Of a stretch of 64,000 nt of DNA, positions 62,907 to 64,000 are shown in pieces. A program made the position numbers and the translations under genes. The stretch is from NCBI GenBank assembly GCA_947457615.1, contig CANGWK010000010.1, forward strand, positions 1 through 64,000. Reading direction: 5' to 3'. The notes under the pieces are model-generated. The model worked only from the letters and a program-made list of their open reading frames with translations. It had not been told where the DNA came from and made no database searches. The first letter of the stretch is position 1. The number at the start of each line of letters is the position of its first letter. Source of the stretch: Flavobacteriaceae bacterium (GTDB lineage Bacteria > Bacteroidota > Bacteroidia > Flavobacteriales > Flavobacteriaceae).

Positions 62907-63989
62907 CTATTCGGCTTTTAATTTCAAATGACTAAGAACATCTTGTGGTTTTTGATAATCAAATTTAATTTTGTCATCCTCTTTTACCTTCTGAACTCCT
63001 TCAAGTACAATTTTATCGTTGGCATTTAACCCACTTTTCACAACATACAAATCAGGAACTTCCCCAGTGATAGTGATTTCTCTTGACTTAACTACATTAT
63101 TTTTATCTACAACAAAAACATATTTTTTATCTTGAATTTCATAAGTAGCCTTTTGAGGAATTATCAATGCATTTATAACAGGTACTAACATAACAATCTT
63201 ACCAGTTTGTCCGTTTTTCAATAGTTTATCTGTATTTGGAAAACTTGCTCTAAAAGCTATATTACCTGTTTCACTATCAAACTCACTTTCAATAACTTCA
63301 ACTTTCCCATTGTATTTTAAAAGTTGATTGTTTGCAAGAAGTAAATTAACAGTGCTGTTTCCTCTTCCTTTAATATTATTTTGATAATCTAAATATTCTG
63401 TTTCAGAAACATTAAAATAAGCATACATTTTACTATTATCGGAGAGGCTTGTTAGTAGTTCGCCTTCATCAATTAGGCTCCCAAGTTTTTTAGGGATTCT
63501 ATCAATACTTCCGGCAAATGGCGCTCTAATTTCTGTAAAAGACAAATGTAATTTTGCTAAAGATACTTCTGCTTGAGCCTCGGTTAACTTGGCTTGTGCC
63601 ATTGCTTGTTCACTTTTAGAAACGATATTTTTATCGGCTAATGTTTTAGCATTTTGCAATTCTATTTGAGCAGATTGAACTTCTGCTTGTGCTTTTAGTA
63701 ATTCAGCCTCGTAAATTTTAGGCATAATTTTAAATAACAACTGTCCAGCTGCTACATATTGGCCTTCATCAACATAAATGTTTTGAAGGTATCCTTTTTC
63801 TTGAGCGCGTAACTCAATGTTTCTAACAGAACGAATTTGTGAAACATATTCTTTAGTAAATGAGGTATCCATTACTACTGGATTAGTAACTATATATTTG
63901 TCTTCTTCTACTTTTTCTTCTTTTTTAGTATTACAACTAGTAAGACATAAAAAGGCAATGAAGCCTGCTAATAAAACTTTTGTATTCAT
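62907..63989 (-). CDS. RND efflux periplasmic adaptor (membrane fusion protein)
   Basis: The 360-residue lipoprotein (lipobox LTSC near residue 19) links the inner-membrane pump to the outer-membrane factor. The lipoyl/barrel-sandwich parts are QEKGYLQNIYVDEGQYVAAGQLLFKI and FAGSIDRIPKKLGSLIDEGELL; the alpha-hairpin between them runs over about residues 95-145. It is the first gene of the operon; its promoter and any regulator lie beyond base 63989 and are not visible. Confidence 0.94.
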   Translation of the reverse strand: MNTKVLLAGFIAFLCLTSCNTKKEEKVEEDKYIVTNPVVMDTSFTKEYVSQIRSVRNIELRAQEKGYLQNIYVDEGQYVAAGQLLFKIMPKIYEAELLKAQAEVQSAQIELQNAKTLADKNIVSKSEQAMAQAKLTEAQAEVSLAKLHLSFTEIRAPFAGSIDRIPKKLGSLIDEGELLTSLSDNSKMYAYFNVSETEYLDYQNNIKGRGNSTVNLLLANNQLLKYNGKVEVIESEFDSETGNIAFRASFPNTDKLLKNGQTGKIVMLVPVINALIIPQKATYEIQDKKYVFVVDKNNVVKSREITITGEVPDLYVVKSGLNANDKIVLEGVQKVKEDDKIKFDYQKPQDVLSHLKLKAE

Positions 63990-64000
63990 GGTTTGAAATA

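Overview
The window is a contiguous piece of an AT-rich chromosome from a member of the Bacteroidota, most likely family Flavobacteriaceae and close to Flavobacterium. The evidence is the T9SS sorting domains (type B at the left edge, type A on the peptidase), a TonB-dependent receptor with an N-terminal carboxypeptidase-regulatory-like domain, DUF4270 and IPExxxVDY family proteins, a class II ketol-acid reductoisomerase, and promoters of the Bacteroidota form (TTG, about 17-20 bases, TAnnTTTG) instead of sigma70-type boxes. No rRNA, tRNA, CRISPR array, prophage or insertion sequence was found. Nearly all of it is core metabolism, and the novelty lies mainly between genes.

Layout. 1-273: tail of a T9SS type B secreted protein. 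358-8637: ilv operon (ilvE-ilvD-ilvB-ilvN-ilvC-ilvA), preceded by two tandem Ile/Val-rich leader peptides, each followed by an intrinsic terminator. 8654-10969: secreted M12-type metallopeptidase. 11117-18758: ribF, a small membrane protein, bioB-recX, and the opposing bioF-bioD-bioA-ketosynthase operon. 18880-19785: DUF2975 protein, HTH regulator and a 56-residue membrane protein. 19931-21804: atpD-atpC. 22217-26477: a putative extracytoplasmic O-acylation module (SGNH protein, MBOAT, SGNH protein). 26602-32006: Bax-inhibitor-like protein, then acpP-fabF-rnc-IPExxxVDY-pyk. 32262-36917: purN-rnhA, an HTH protein, a PfkB kinase and purF. 36931-37480: two copies of a probable small-RNA gene. 37480-45923: SnoaL-like protein, L,D-transpeptidase, serine hydrolase, 2OG oxygenase, and a GDSL lipoprotein with a TonB-dependent receptor. 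46128-50557: operon of a truncated glycogen-synthase-like protein, DUF4270 lipoprotein and glmS. 50666-57081: divergent panC-panD-flippase-esterase-like-radA and a DUF4139 protein. 57123-63989: aldo/keto reductase and an RND efflux operon (membrane fusion protein, pump, outer-membrane factor).

How the genes work together. The ilv genes cover the route from threonine and pyruvate to isoleucine and valine, and the tandem leaders suggest two attenuation decisions in series. The biotin genes cover the four late steps from pimeloyl-ACP, plus a divergent ketosynthase that may help make the pimeloyl precursor. The efflux genes form a complete tripartite pump.

Most notable: the tandem ilv attenuators, the gapless 167-bp duplication carrying a small-RNA-like unit, a dispersed repeat inserted in frame in bioF, a 24-bp perfect inverted repeat inside the atpD-atpC operon, a palindrome overlapping the bioB promoter, and enzyme-family members lacking catalytic residues (ketosynthase, esterase, GT5-like protein, serine hydrolase).
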